DNA of 64,000 nt from Modestobacter italicus (GTDB lineage Bacteria > Actinomycetota > Actinomycetes > Mycobacteriales > Geodermatophilaceae). This document shows positions 1 through 7,910 of this stretch, piece by piece (position 1 is the stretch's first letter; every line of letters starts with the position of its first letter). A program made the position numbers and the translations under genes. The stretch covers positions 372,001 to 436,000 of the forward strand of contig NZ_JABGCJ010000003.1 in NCBI RefSeq assembly GCF_019799965.1. Reading direction: 5' to 3'. The notes beneath the pieces are model-generated. The model saw only the letters and a program-made list of their open reading frames with translations, was not told the origin of the DNA and did not search any database.

Positions 1-166
1 CGGGCGTCGTCGTCGTCCGCCAGACGCCGTCCTCGGCGTAACGCAGCGTCGGGTCGCCGGTCCCGCGGCGGTCCCGGGACAGCGTGCGGCGCACGTCCAG
101 CGGCCAGTCCGGCGACCAGACCTGGTCGTACACCGGCGCGTCGACCGCCAGCACCTGCTCCCCCAC
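1..166 (-). CDS. N-terminal fragment, probable DNA-3-methyladenine glycosylase 2-like protein
   Basis: This gene runs off the left edge, so only about 55 N-terminal codons are present. The GTG start at 166-164 has a GGGGAG ribosome-binding sequence 6 nt upstream. The visible peptide contains PLDVRRTLSRDRRGTGDPT followed by YAEDGVWR, which resembles the start of actinobacterial AlkA-type glycosylases (bases excised from alkylated DNA). No catalytic helix-hairpin-helix is visible, so the assignment rests on recall of the N-terminal pattern alone. It lies 23 nt downstream of the SDR gene on the same strand and may share its transcript. Confidence 0.45.
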   Translation of the reverse strand, partial: MGEQVLAVDAPVYDQVWSPDWPLDVRRTLSRDRRGTGDPTLRYAEDGVWRTTTTP

Positions 167-189
167 CGTCGTCTCCCCCGGGCCGGTCG

Positions 190-960
190 TCAGCGCGGCG
201 CCATCCGCAGGGCGCCGTCCATCCGGATGACCTCGCCGTTCAGGTAGCCGTGCCGGACGACGTCCAGGGCCAGCTCGGCGAAGTCCTCCGGGCGGCCCAG
301 CCGCTTCGGGAACGGGATGCCGGCGGCCAGCGCGGTGCGCGCCTCCTCCGGGAGGGACGCCAGCAGCGGCGTGTCGACCAGCCCCGGCGCGATGGTGCAC
401 ACCCGGACCCCGACCGAGGCCAGGTCCCGGGCGGCCGGCAGGGTGAGGCCCACGATCCCGCCCTTGGATGCGGCGTATGCGATCTGCCCGATCTGGCCGT
501 CGTAGGCGGCGATCGAGGCGGTGTTCACGATGACGCCGCGCTCGCCCTCGTCGTCGGGCTCGGTACGGGCCATCGCCGCGGCCGCCAGTCTCAGCACGTT
601 GAAGGTGCCCACCAGGTTCACCATCACGGTGCGGGTGAAGGCCGGCAGCTCGTGCGCCGAGCCGTCCCGGGCGAGCACCCGCTGGGCCCAGCCGATGCCC
701 GCACAGTTGACGGCGATCCGCAGCGGCCGGTCCTTGCCGGTGGCGTCCTCGATCGCCCCCTGCACCGACGACTCGTCGGTGACGTCGGTGCGGACGAACG
801 TCGTGTGCCCACCCAGCTCGGTGGCCAGCGCGGCGCCGCGCTCCTCCTGCAGGTCGAGGACCGTGACCGCGACCCCCACCGCGGTCAGCGCGCGGGTGGT
901 GGCCTCTCCGAGGCCGGAGGCCCCTCCGGTGACGACAGCGGCGACGTCGAGGTTCTTCAT
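190..960 (-). CDS. SDR family dehydrogenase (3-hydroxyacyl-CoA dehydrogenase type II-like)
   Basis: The product is a 256-residue classical short-chain dehydrogenase/reductase. The Rossmann motif TGGASGLG is at residues 11-18, with Asp37 at the position favouring NAD. NCAG is at 85-88, the structural Asn at 115, the catalytic Ser at 149 and YAASK at 162-166. The sequence resembles HSD17B10-like 3-hydroxyacyl-CoA or 2-methyl-3-hydroxybutyryl-CoA dehydrogenases, so a role in branched-chain or fatty acyl-CoA oxidation is likely but inferred. The reading frame extends 27 codons further upstream, but the conserved protein begins at ATG 960. A TAACCT box ends 7 nt before that ATG, which fits a leaderless transcript. 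Confidence 0.85.
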   Translation of the reverse strand: MKNLDVAAVVTGGASGLGEATTRALTAVGVAVTVLDLQEERGAALATELGGHTTFVRTDVTDESSVQGAIEDATGKDRPLRIAVNCAGIGWAQRVLARDGSAHELPAFTRTVMVNLVGTFNVLRLAAAAMARTEPDDEGERGVIVNTASIAAYDGQIGQIAYAASKGGIVGLTLPAARDLASVGVRVCTIAPGLVDTPLLASLPEEARTALAAGIPFPKRLGRPEDFAELALDVVRHGYLNGEVIRMDGALRMAPR

Positions 961-967
961 GCACCCG

Positions 968-973
968 AGGTTA
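968..973 (-). promoter_or_regulatory. -10-like hexamer for leaderless SDR transcript
   Basis: TAACCT on the minus strand lies 7 nt before the ATG at 960. This is the TANNNT spacing seen for leaderless actinobacterial genes. No clear -35 element was found. Confidence 0.45.
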
Positions 974-1045
974 GCCAGCACCGTCGGCTCAGCACTGCGC
1001 GAGTCACGAGCCGGCGCGGTCCCGAGCCCTGCACGGTGCACGAGG

Positions 1046-1426
1046 TCAGGGGAACGTGCCCTGGGTCCGTGGTCCCGACTGCGCTCGCTGCTCGGCGAGC
1101 CGTGCTTCCGCCTCGGTCAGAGCGACCGCACGGGCCAGCATGACGATCCGCGACTCCTGTTCGCGGAACCGGACGCTGGTGCTGCCGACCAGGTAGATGA
1201 AGGCCAGCGCCAGTCCGTAGAGCATCAGGTCCGTTCCCCGGGTGACCCCCACGACGTCGGCCGCCGCCTGGAGGAGGTCGGGGAAGAGCACCGCGATCGC
1301 CCCGGCGACGACGGTCAACCCGGCGAAGATCTTGCGTCGGGCCTGGCCGCGCAGCGACGACCTGGCCCTCAACGACAGGACGACGGCCGCCACCAGCGCC
1401 GGCACGAGAAGCCACTTGATGATCAC
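1046..1426 (-). CDS. DUF2304 membrane protein
   Basis: The product is about 126 residues with three hydrophobic segments (near residues 4-20, 36-52 and 68-86) and a charged C-terminal tail containing an EAEARLAEQRAQ helix. DUF2304 proteins are small membrane partners commonly encoded beside polyprenyl-phosphate glycosyltransferases. The GTG start at 1426-1424 overlaps the TGA of the upstream glycosyltransferase by four bases (GTGA), so the two are translationally coupled. The pairing suggests it positions or stabilises that enzyme at the membrane; the biochemical role of the family is not known. Confidence 0.8.
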   Translation of the reverse strand: MIIKWLLVPALVAAVVLSLRARSSLRGQARRKIFAGLTVVAGAIAVLFPDLLQAAADVVGVTRGTDLMLYGLALAFIYLVGSTSVRFREQESRIVMLARAVALTEAEARLAEQRAQSGPRTQGTFP

Positions 1427-2178
1427 TTGCGCCGCCCGTGGCTGACCCGGTGGGAGAGCGTGTCGACCAAGATGTTGACGCTGTTGAGCAAGGGCTGGCC
1501 CTTCGAGCGCGAGTAGTCCGTGTAGAGGATGTGCACCGGATACTCGATGATCTTGTTCTGCGGGCGGGTCAGGAAGTACTCCAGCTCCGAGGCGTAGGCC
1601 ATGCCCGCGTGGGAGAGCTTGATCTGCGACGCGATGTCGCGTGTGACGATGCGCAGGCCGTTGTGGGCGTCCGTCAGCCGCGTGCCGGCGCCACGGTTGA
1701 GCAGCTTCGTCGCAGTCCGCAGCATCAGACTGCGCAGCCAGCTCATCTCCGTCTTCCCGTCCAGGAACCGCGAGCCGATGACCACGTCGTGCCCCTGGCG
1801 GATCAGCCGGATCATGCCCAGCAGGTCGTCGATCTGGTGCTGACCGTCGGCATCGAAGCACGCCACGTAGCGGGCGTCGGTGAAACGCAACGCTGCCTCG
1901 TACCCGGTCTGCAGGGCTCCACCGGCGCCCAGGTTGACCGGGTGCGTCACGCGCAGCGCTCCGGTCTTGTCGATCTCGTCTGCGGACGCGTCCGTGGACG
2001 CGTCGTCAACGGCGATGACGGTGAGGCCGGCGGTGATCAGCTCGGCGATCACTCCCCCGACGACCGGTGCCTCGTTGAAGACACGGACGACGACCACCGT
2101 GTCCGCCCACTCGGCGGACGTGCCGTGCGGGGTCGCAAGCTCCGCGACGGCCTCGGGACGCGCTTGGCTGGGCTTCAT
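1423..2178 (-). CDS. GT2 glycosyltransferase, polyprenyl-phosphate mannose/glucose synthase-like
   Basis: This 251-residue protein belongs to the DPM1/DPG-synthase branch of GT2. VVVVRVFNEA begins the GT-A fold, with DDAST at residues 58-62 and FDADGQHQ (the metal-binding DXD-type site) at 108-115. It has no C-terminal membrane span of its own; the coupled DUF2304 protein supplies membrane segments. The expected reaction is transfer of a sugar from a nucleotide sugar to polyprenyl phosphate on the cytoplasmic face. With manC nearby, GDP-mannose is a plausible donor, but this is inference. A TACATT box ends 8 nt before the ATG, suggesting a leaderless start. Confidence 0.85.
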   Translation of the reverse strand: MKPSQARPEAVAELATPHGTSAEWADTVVVVRVFNEAPVVGGVIAELITAGLTVIAVDDASTDASADEIDKTGALRVTHPVNLGAGGALQTGYEAALRFTDARYVACFDADGQHQIDDLLGMIRLIRQGHDVVIGSRFLDGKTEMSWLRSLMLRTATKLLNRGAGTRLTDAHNGLRIVTRDIASQIKLSHAGMAYASELEYFLTRPQNKIIEYPVHILYTDYSRSKGQPLLNSVNILVDTLSHRVSHGRRK

Positions 2179-2186
2179 CGCATTCG

Positions 2187-2192
2187 AATGTA
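2187..2192 (-). promoter_or_regulatory. -10-like hexamer for the DPM-like glycosyltransferase
   Basis: TACATT on the minus strand ends 8 nt before ATG 2178. No ribosome-binding sequence is present, which is consistent with a leaderless mRNA. Confidence 0.4.
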
Positions 2193-2262
2193 GTACCGGG
2201 ACGCCACCGATCCGCGGCGCTGGCGCAGACCCGCCAGCCGCACCGCCCCGTGCATCACACCG

Positions 2263-3366
2263 TCAACTGAAGTCCCGGCCGCACCGCTCCTCCACCGTGG
2301 CGAGCAACTGCTTGACCCGTTCGGCGTCCTCCACCGGGCACAGCATGGTGACGTCGGCGGTGTGCACGACCACGCTGTCCCGAACGCCGACCAGTGCGAC
2401 GAGGTGGTCGGGGTCGTCGCTGAGCACCACGTTGCCCGAGGAGTCCAGCAACACGGTCAGCCCGCGGGTCGCGTTGCCCGCGCCGTCGGTGCTGAGCGTG
2501 TGCGCCAGGGCCGGCCACGAGCCGACGTCCAGCCAATCGACGTCCAGGTCGACCACGGCGACCCGGCCCGGCTCGACCGCCGCTGGCTCCAGCACCGCAT
2601 AGTCGACGCTGATCTTCGGCAGCGTCGGGAAGACCTCGGCGAGCACTGCGTCCCGCTCCGGGCCCGGCGGCGCGGCGACGATGCGCCGCAGGCCGGCGGC
2701 CGACTCCGGCAGGTGGTCGGCGAGCGCGTCCAGGACGGTCTGCGCCCGCCAGACGAACATCCCCGAGTTCCAGACGTAGTCACCACTGGCGAGGTACTGC
2801 TCGGCGGTGGCGAGGTCCGGCTTCTCCCGGAAGGAGGCGGCCTCGCTCGCGCCGGCCACCTCGGTCGGCGCCCCCTTCTGCACGTAGCCGAACCCAGTGG
2901 CCGGCGACGTAGGGGTGACCCCCAGCGTCACCAGCGCCCGCGGCCGGACGGCGAGCAGGTCGTAGGCAGTGCGCAGGGCGTCGGCGAACCGCTCGACCGG
3001 CCGGATCACGTGATCGGCGCTCACCACGGCGAGCTCGGCGTCTGCGTCGACGTCCGCCACGAGCGCGGCGGCCAGCCCGACTGCGTTGGCGGTGTCGCGG
3101 GCAACCGGCTCGAGCACCAGCCTGTCGGCCCGCAGCTCGGGCAGCGCGGCCTGTACGTCGTCGCCGTACCGGGCCGCCGTACAGACCCAGATCTGCTCTG
3201 TGGGCAGCACGGTCTGCAGCCGGGCGAACGCCTCCGCGAGCAGACTGTGCGCCCCTGCACCATCGGGATCGGCGACGACGTCGAGCAACTGCTTGGGCCG
3301 CTGCGCCCGCGACAGCGGCCAGAGCCGAGTGCCCGAACCGCCCGCCATGATCACCGCGTGTCTCAT
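2263..3366 (-). CDS. manC: Mannose-1-phosphate guanylyltransferase
   Basis: The 367-residue protein makes GDP-mannose from mannose-1-phosphate and GTP. The nucleotidyltransferase signature GGSGTRLWPLSR is at residues 9-20 with PKQLL following, and FREKPD and WNSGMFVW are further along. It is the single-domain guanylyltransferase type without an isomerase domain. Its ATG overlaps the stop of the upstream rhamnosyltransferase gene (ATGA, 3363-3366). The same wbbL-manC neighbourhood is remembered from M. tuberculosis (Rv3265c-Rv3264c). The product would feed mannosyl transfer in this surface-glycan locus. Confidence 0.93.
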   Translation of the reverse strand: MRHAVIMAGGSGTRLWPLSRAQRPKQLLDVVADPDGAGAHSLLAEAFARLQTVLPTEQIWVCTAARYGDDVQAALPELRADRLVLEPVARDTANAVGLAAALVADVDADAELAVVSADHVIRPVERFADALRTAYDLLAVRPRALVTLGVTPTSPATGFGYVQKGAPTEVAGASEAASFREKPDLATAEQYLASGDYVWNSGMFVWRAQTVLDALADHLPESAAGLRRIVAAPPGPERDAVLAEVFPTLPKISVDYAVLEPAAVEPGRVAVVDLDVDWLDVGSWPALAHTLSTDGAGNATRGLTVLLDSSGNVVLSDDPDHLVALVGVRDSVVVHTADVTMLCPVEDAERVKQLLATVEERCGRDFS

Positions 3367-4301
3367 GTCCGCCTTCCGAGGTCCTCCGGGCCGGGGAGCC
3401 CGACGTCCTTCGCCCGCCGCTGGAATCGCGCGCCGGCCGCCAACCTCCCGCTGACGTACGAGACCACCATGCGGGCACCGAGCCCGGCACGCAGGGCCAG
3501 TCGCAGGGGTGAGCGTGCGCGCCCCGGATGGTCACCGGAGAGGTAGCGCAGCGCACTGGTGTGATGGACCCGCTGCATGCGGTGCGGCTCACGGCGGGTC
3601 GCGTGCCCACCCTCGTGGACGATGACCGCAGCGGGCACGTAGACGTGCAACCAGCCACGCTGCCCGAGCCGGCGGGCGAGGTCGACGTCCTCGAAGTACA
3701 TGAAGTAGCCCGGGTCGAAGCCCCCGACGGCGTGGAAGGCCGCGACGTCGACCAGCAGACACGAGCCCGACAGCCAGCCGGCCGTGCGCTCGCGCGGCGC
3801 CTCGTCCTCCCGGCGATAGCGCATGGTCCACGGGTTTCCTGGCCAGACCCAACCGAGCAGCGCGTGCCCGACGCCGGTCGACAGCCGCGGCAGGTCGCGA
3901 GCCGAGGGGTAGAGGTCACCGTCGGGCGTCATGATCGCCGGCCCCAAGGTGGCGGCCCGGGGCCAGCGGCGGGCCGCGGCGAGCAGCTCGTCGATCGAGC
4001 CGGGTGCAAACCGGACGTCGGGGTTGGCGATCAGCGCGTATCCCGACTCCAGCCCCGCCAGCCCGGCGTTCGCCGCCGCTCCGTAGCCGACGTTCCCGCC
4101 GGTGCGGAGCAGCCGGACGTCGGCGTGGGCGGCCGCGGCCCGCTCCGGCACACCGTCGGTGGACCCGTTGTCGCAGAGCACCACCTCGACCGGGAGCGAG
4201 GTGGCCTCCCGCAGCGACTCGAGGAAGCCGTCGAGAGCCCGGCCCGGGGAGTAGGTGACGGCCAGCACGCGCAGCGCAGCCCCGCCCGTTCCCTGACTCA
4301 C
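3363..4301 (-). CDS. wbbL: WbbL-like GT2 rhamnosyltransferase
   Basis: This 312-residue GT2 enzyme has DNGSTDG at residues 44-50, NVGYGAAANAG near 70-80 and NPDV at 93-96. The downstream FMYFEDVDLARRL segment, with its catalytic-type ED, is typical of the WbbL/rhamnosyltransferase branch. In mycobacteria WbbL adds rhamnose to decaprenyl-diphospho-GlcNAc, building the linker that joins arabinogalactan to peptidoglycan. Synteny with manC and an LCP gene supports a similar role, but the sugar donor cannot be read from sequence alone. It starts at GTG 4301, with a TAGGGT box ending 6 nt upstream. Confidence 0.8.
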   Translation of the reverse strand: MSQGTGGAALRVLAVTYSPGRALDGFLESLREATSLPVEVVLCDNGSTDGVPERAAAAHADVRLLRTGGNVGYGAAANAGLAGLESGYALIANPDVRFAPGSIDELLAAARRWPRAATLGPAIMTPDGDLYPSARDLPRLSTGVGHALLGWVWPGNPWTMRYRREDEAPRERTAGWLSGSCLLVDVAAFHAVGGFDPGYFMYFEDVDLARRLGQRGWLHVYVPAAVIVHEGGHATRREPHRMQRVHHTSALRYLSGDHPGRARSPLRLALRAGLGARMVVSYVSGRLAAGARFQRRAKDVGLPGPEDLGRRT

Positions 4302-4307
4302 GCCGCA

Positions 4308-4313
4308 ACCCTA
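4308..4313 (-). promoter_or_regulatory. -10-like hexamer for wbbL-manC
   Basis: TAGGGT on the minus strand ends 6 nt before the GTG at 4301, giving a candidate leaderless start for the wbbL-manC pair. Confidence 0.4.
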
Positions 4314-4344
4314 CGGGCCGGGCCGGGAGCGGCAGGTCGGCGGT

Positions 4345-5517
4345 TCACCGGCGGGGCTGCGGCCGGCCGGCGACACAGCGGTAGGTCTCGGCGTGGACCC
4401 GCGCACACTCGGACCAGGTGAAGGTGGCCGCCCGCGCGACAGCCGCCGCGGCCAGCTCCGCGCGGCGAGGCGCGTCGGCCAGCAGCGCACCCAGCGCGAC
4501 AGCCAGCGCGCCGGCGTCCGACGCGGCATAGGCCACCGCGTCGCCGCCCACCTCGGGTAGGGCCAGCACCGGGGTGGTGAGGACGGCGGCCCCCGAGGCC
4601 ATGGCCTCCAGGACAGGCAGGCCGAAGCCCTCCCCGAGGCTCGGGTAGGCGACCACCTCAGCACCGCCCAGGAACCCGGCGAGCAGGTCGAGCGGGAGGT
4701 AGCCGGGCAGCAGCACCTCCAGGTGCGGGGGCACCGCGGCGAGTGCGGCGTCCAGGTCCGTGTCCCAGCCACGCCCCCCGGCCACGACCAGGGCGGGCGG
4801 GTCGGTGAGCTCCGCGCAGGCCGCCACCCAGGCCGCGATCAGCGTCGGGACGTTCTTGCGCGGCTCGATGGTGCCGAGGAAGGCGACGTACCGCCGTGCC
4901 CGGAGCCCGAGGTGGGCGCGTGCGGCCGCCCTCTCGGCGTCGGTCGGGACGTGGAAGGACACCGGATCGACTCCGTGGTGGGCGACGTCGACCCGTCCGT
5001 CGACGGCACCGGTGGCACGGGCCAGCTCGTCGGCCGTGGCCTGCGACGGCACCACGCAACGGCGCGCTCGGCGCAGCGACACGCGGGTCCAGGCACGGAA
5101 GAAGACCCGCTTGCTGCGCAGGTGCACCTCCGGCTGGGTGAAGAAGGTGGCGTCGTGCAGTGTGGTGACGACCGGGACGCTGGCCACCAGCGGCATCGTG
5201 TAGTGCGGACTGTGCAGCACTTGGACGCCCGCACGGGCCGCCAGCACGGGCAGCCCGACCTGCTCCCAGAGCAGACGGACCGGACGACGGGCGACGGCGG
5301 CCGGGGCGGGCAGCACGAGCGCCCCGGGCACGAGGGACCGGTAGTGCTCGACGTCGCGGCGCTGGCTGGCGACGACGACGTCGACGTCCTGGTCCCGGAG
5401 CGCGGGGAGCAACTGGTCGACGTACCGGCCGACCCCGCCCCGGTCCGCCGGGACAGCGGTCGCGTCGACGAGCACGCGCACGGCGGAGCTGCCCGTCACC
5501 CGCACCCCCTGACTCAC
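4345..5517 (-). CDS. GT4 family glycosyltransferase
   Basis: This 390-residue GT-B glycosyltransferase has a GGVGRYVDQLLPAL N-terminal motif, LGTIEPRKNVPTL at the start of the nucleotide-sugar domain, and the GT4 EX7E segment GEGFGLPVLEAMASG. It transfers sugar from an activated donor in the cytoplasm; donor and acceptor are unknown. The start used is GTG 5517. An internal GTG at 5481 (VRVLVDATAV) is closer to the usual family beginning and cannot be excluded. The first codons (GTG AGT CAG GGX) and a TAGGGT upstream copy those of the neighbouring wbbL gene. Confidence 0.88.
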   Translation of the reverse strand: MSQGVRVTGSSAVRVLVDATAVPADRGGVGRYVDQLLPALRDQDVDVVVASQRRDVEHYRSLVPGALVLPAPAAVARRPVRLLWEQVGLPVLAARAGVQVLHSPHYTMPLVASVPVVTTLHDATFFTQPEVHLRSKRVFFRAWTRVSLRRARRCVVPSQATADELARATGAVDGRVDVAHHGVDPVSFHVPTDAERAAARAHLGLRARRYVAFLGTIEPRKNVPTLIAAWVAACAELTDPPALVVAGGRGWDTDLDAALAAVPPHLEVLLPGYLPLDLLAGFLGGAEVVAYPSLGEGFGLPVLEAMASGAAVLTTPVLALPEVGGDAVAYAASDAGALAVALGALLADAPRRAELAAAAVARAATFTWSECARVHAETYRCVAGRPQPRR

Positions 5518-5573
5518 CCGACCAGAACGCCCCTCACCCTACGGACGACCCAGGCAAGACCCCGAGGCAGCGG

Positions 5574-6674
5574 TCACAACGAGCCGTACAGCTCCCACGT
5601 CCGGCGCGCTGCGCCCGCCCAGCTGAAGCTGGCGGCCCGGGTCCGGCCGGCCGCAGACAGCTCCGCCCGCAGGCCCGCGTCCTCGACCACCCGGGCCAGC
5701 GCCTCGGCCAGTGCGGCAGCGTCGCCCACCGGTGTGGTCACCGTGGCACCGCCGCCGACCTCGACCAACGCGGCGGCCGCTGAGCTCACCACAGGCACCC
5801 CGGCGGCCATCGCCTCCAGCACCGGCAGGCCGAAGCCCTCGGCGCGGCTGGGCGCCACCAGCGCGGTGCTGCGGTCGAGCACGGTCGCCAGGTCAGCGTC
5901 GGACAACCGGCCCAGCACCCGCACCCGCCCTGCGGGCAGCCCCAGTCGCTCAGCGGTCCGCTCGGGGTCGATCCCACCCCAGCCGGGCTGACCGACCAGC
6001 AGCAGCGGCACCTCCGGCGCGCCGGCCGTGGCGAGCGCCGCCAGCAGGACGTCGAGCCCCTTGCGCGGTTCCAGGGTCGCCAGGCTCAGCAGGAACCGGC
6101 CGTCCTCGGGCAAGCCGAGTGCCCTGGCCCGTCGGGCGGCGTCCACCGGCACCGCCAGCCGATCGGTGACGCCCTCTCCGATCACCGTCACGCGACCGTC
6201 GACCGGGAGGTACCGCACGATCTCCTCGGCCACCGCCTGCGTGGGCACCACGATCGCGGCCGCCCGGGCTGCCGCGTGTCCTGCCATGTCGCGGTGCCAG
6301 GCCACGCCCCGGGGCGTCATGGTCTCCGGGTGGGTCCAGGGGACCGCGTCGTGCACCGTCACCACCAGAGGCGCCCTGGTCGCCGGCGGCACCTGGAGCG
6401 TCGGCGCGTGGACGACGTCGGCGCCTCGCGGGCGCGGTCCGATCCCGCGACGCCACGCCTCAGCGAGGGCGCGCCGAGGCAACGGGAGGCGGCGCGGCCC
6501 GGCAACCCCGGGCACCTGCGCCGGGCCCACGTCCCGGTACCAGCCGGTCCACCCGGTGACCTGCGCCCCCTCGGGTGCGGTGGCCGCCAGCGCCGCCACC
6601 AGCTCCCTGGTGTAGCGGCCCGTCCCCCCGGGGACGGGTGCGAGGATCTGTTCTTGCACCACGGCCACGCGCAC
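5574..6674 (-). CDS. GT4 family glycosyltransferase
   Basis: The 366-residue protein has PGGTGRYTREL near the N-terminus, LATLEPRKGLDVLL in the second Rossmann-like domain and the EX7E region AEGFGLPVLEAMAAGVPVV. It is a paralogue of the flanking GT4 genes, so these likely arose by duplication and act in successive sugar additions. It starts at GTG 6674, with TAAGGT ending 8 nt upstream (leaderless type), and diverges from the next GT4 gene. Substrate is not determinable. Confidence 0.88.
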   Translation of the reverse strand: MRVAVVQEQILAPVPGGTGRYTRELVAALAATAPEGAQVTGWTGWYRDVGPAQVPGVAGPRRLPLPRRALAEAWRRGIGPRPRGADVVHAPTLQVPPATRAPLVVTVHDAVPWTHPETMTPRGVAWHRDMAGHAAARAAAIVVPTQAVAEEIVRYLPVDGRVTVIGEGVTDRLAVPVDAARRARALGLPEDGRFLLSLATLEPRKGLDVLLAALATAGAPEVPLLLVGQPGWGGIDPERTAERLGLPAGRVRVLGRLSDADLATVLDRSTALVAPSRAEGFGLPVLEAMAAGVPVVSSAAAALVEVGGGATVTTPVGDAAALAEALARVVEDAGLRAELSAAGRTRAASFSWAGAARRTWELYGSL

Positions 6675-6682
6675 AACCGACG

Positions 6683-6688
6683 ACCTTA
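6683..6688 (-). promoter_or_regulatory. -10-like hexamer for the GT4 gene at 5574-6674
   Basis: TAAGGT on the minus strand ends 8 nt before GTG 6674. It lies inside the short divergent gap shared with the plus-strand GT4 gene. Confidence 0.4.
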
Positions 6689-6718
6689 GGGCCCTGGTCC
6701 CGGCGGGAGGAGCACGTC

Positions 6719-7822
6719 ATCCGGATCACCCTGGACGCGACACCGCTGGTGGGCCGGCGCACGGGCGTCGGCCGGTACGTCGACGGCCTGACCCGGGCCC
6801 TCTCCCCGATCGCCACCACCGCCGGAGACCGCCTGGCGCTCACCGCCTTCACCCTGCGCGGCGGGGGCGCCCTCCCCGCGCTGACCCCGCCCGGCGTGGC
6901 CGTCCACAGCCGCCCGGTCCCCGCGCGGCTGCTGCGCGGACTCTGGTCCCGGGCAGAGTGGCCCCCGGTGGGGCTGCTCTCCGGGGCCACCGACGTCTTC
7001 CACGCCACCAACTTCGTGTTGCCCCCCACCGGCCGAGCCCGCGGCGTGCTGACCGTCCACGACCTGACGTACCTGCACCACCGGGACGCCGTGGACCCCA
7101 CCTCCGCCGCCTACCGGGAACTCGTGCCCCGCAGCCTGCGCCGGGTCGCCCAGGTGGTCGTGCCCAGCGCAGCAGTGGCCGCGGAACTACAGGAGGCTTA
7201 CCAGCTGCCAGCGGACCGGGTCACGGTCACGCCGCTGGGCGTGGGTGCGTCGTGGTCCACGGCTGCTCCACCCGACGCGGCCCTGCGCACCCGCCTCGGG
7301 ATCCCTCCCCACTACCTGCTGGCGGTGGGCACCATCGAACCGCGCAAGGGCCTCCCCCGGCTGCTGACCGCCTACCGGGCCGTGCGCGCCGAACGATCGG
7401 ACGTGCCGCCGCTGCTGCTGGTCGGGCCCGCCGGGTGGGGCGCGCAGCTGGACCTGACCGGTCTACCCGAGGGCGCCGTCGTCTTCACCGGCTACTTGGA
7501 CGACGGCGCACTCCAGCGGACGGTCGCCGGCGCCCGGGCGCTCGTGTTCCCGAGCCGCTATGAGGGGTTCGGGCTACCGCCGCTCGAGGCGCTCGCCTGC
7601 GGCGTGCCCGTGGTCGCCACCGACCTCCCCGTCACCCGCGAGGTGCTCGCTGACCAGGCCCGGTTCGTGGCCACGGACGAGGAACTGGCGGCCGCGCTGG
7701 GCGAGGCGACCGACGGGACCCTGCCAGGTGACCAACGGTCCCGCCAAGCCCGGGCCCAGGTGTTCACCTGGGCCCGGTGCGCAGCCCTCACCCGAGAGGT
7801 GTACGCACGCGCGATCAGCTGA
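6719..7822 (+). CDS. GT4 family glycosyltransferase with no canonical start at the expected place
   Basis: The protein of about 367 residues has RRTGVGRYVDGLTRAL near its start, VGTIEPRKGLPRLLTAY in mid-protein and YEGFGLPPLEALACGVPVV with the EX7E glutamates. The family consensus begins at IRITLDATPL. A strong GGGAGGAG lies at 6705-6712, but the codon 6 nt after it is ATC (6719), preceded by GTC. The in-frame ATG at 6575 and GTG at 6638 lie inside the divergent gene. The next downstream GTG is 6749, which would remove the first beta strand. I therefore place the start at ATC 6719 with low certainty; the gene itself is certain. Confidence 0.8.
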   Translation: MRITLDATPLVGRRTGVGRYVDGLTRALSPIATTAGDRLALTAFTLRGGGALPALTPPGVAVHSRPVPARLLRGLWSRAEWPPVGLLSGATDVFHATNFVLPPTGRARGVLTVHDLTYLHHRDAVDPTSAAYRELVPRSLRRVAQVVVPSAAVAAELQEAYQLPADRVTVTPLGVGASWSTAAPPDAALRTRLGIPPHYLLAVGTIEPRKGLPRLLTAYRAVRAERSDVPPLLLVGPAGWGAQLDLTGLPEGAVVFTGYLDDGALQRTVAGARALVFPSRYEGFGLPPLEALACGVPVVATDLPVTREVLADQARFVATDEELAAALGEATDGTLPGDQRSRQARAQVFTWARCAALTREVYARAIS

Positions 7823-7880
7823 CCGTCGTTCATGAGTTCGCCTGGGCCAGCTGCGGCCGGTAGCCCCCCGTCCGCCGGAG

Positions 7881-7910
7881 GGGTCACTCGCCGTCCTCGG
7901 CTAGTGACCC
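7881..7910. terminator. Bidirectional hairpin between convergent genes
   Basis: GGGTCACT pairs with AGTGACCC, continuing after one mismatch into GCCG/CGGC around a TCCT loop. It spans the stop codon of the methyltransferase gene and lies 59 nt after the GT4 stop, so it can serve both convergent genes. No T tract follows, as is usual at this GC content. Confidence 0.6.
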
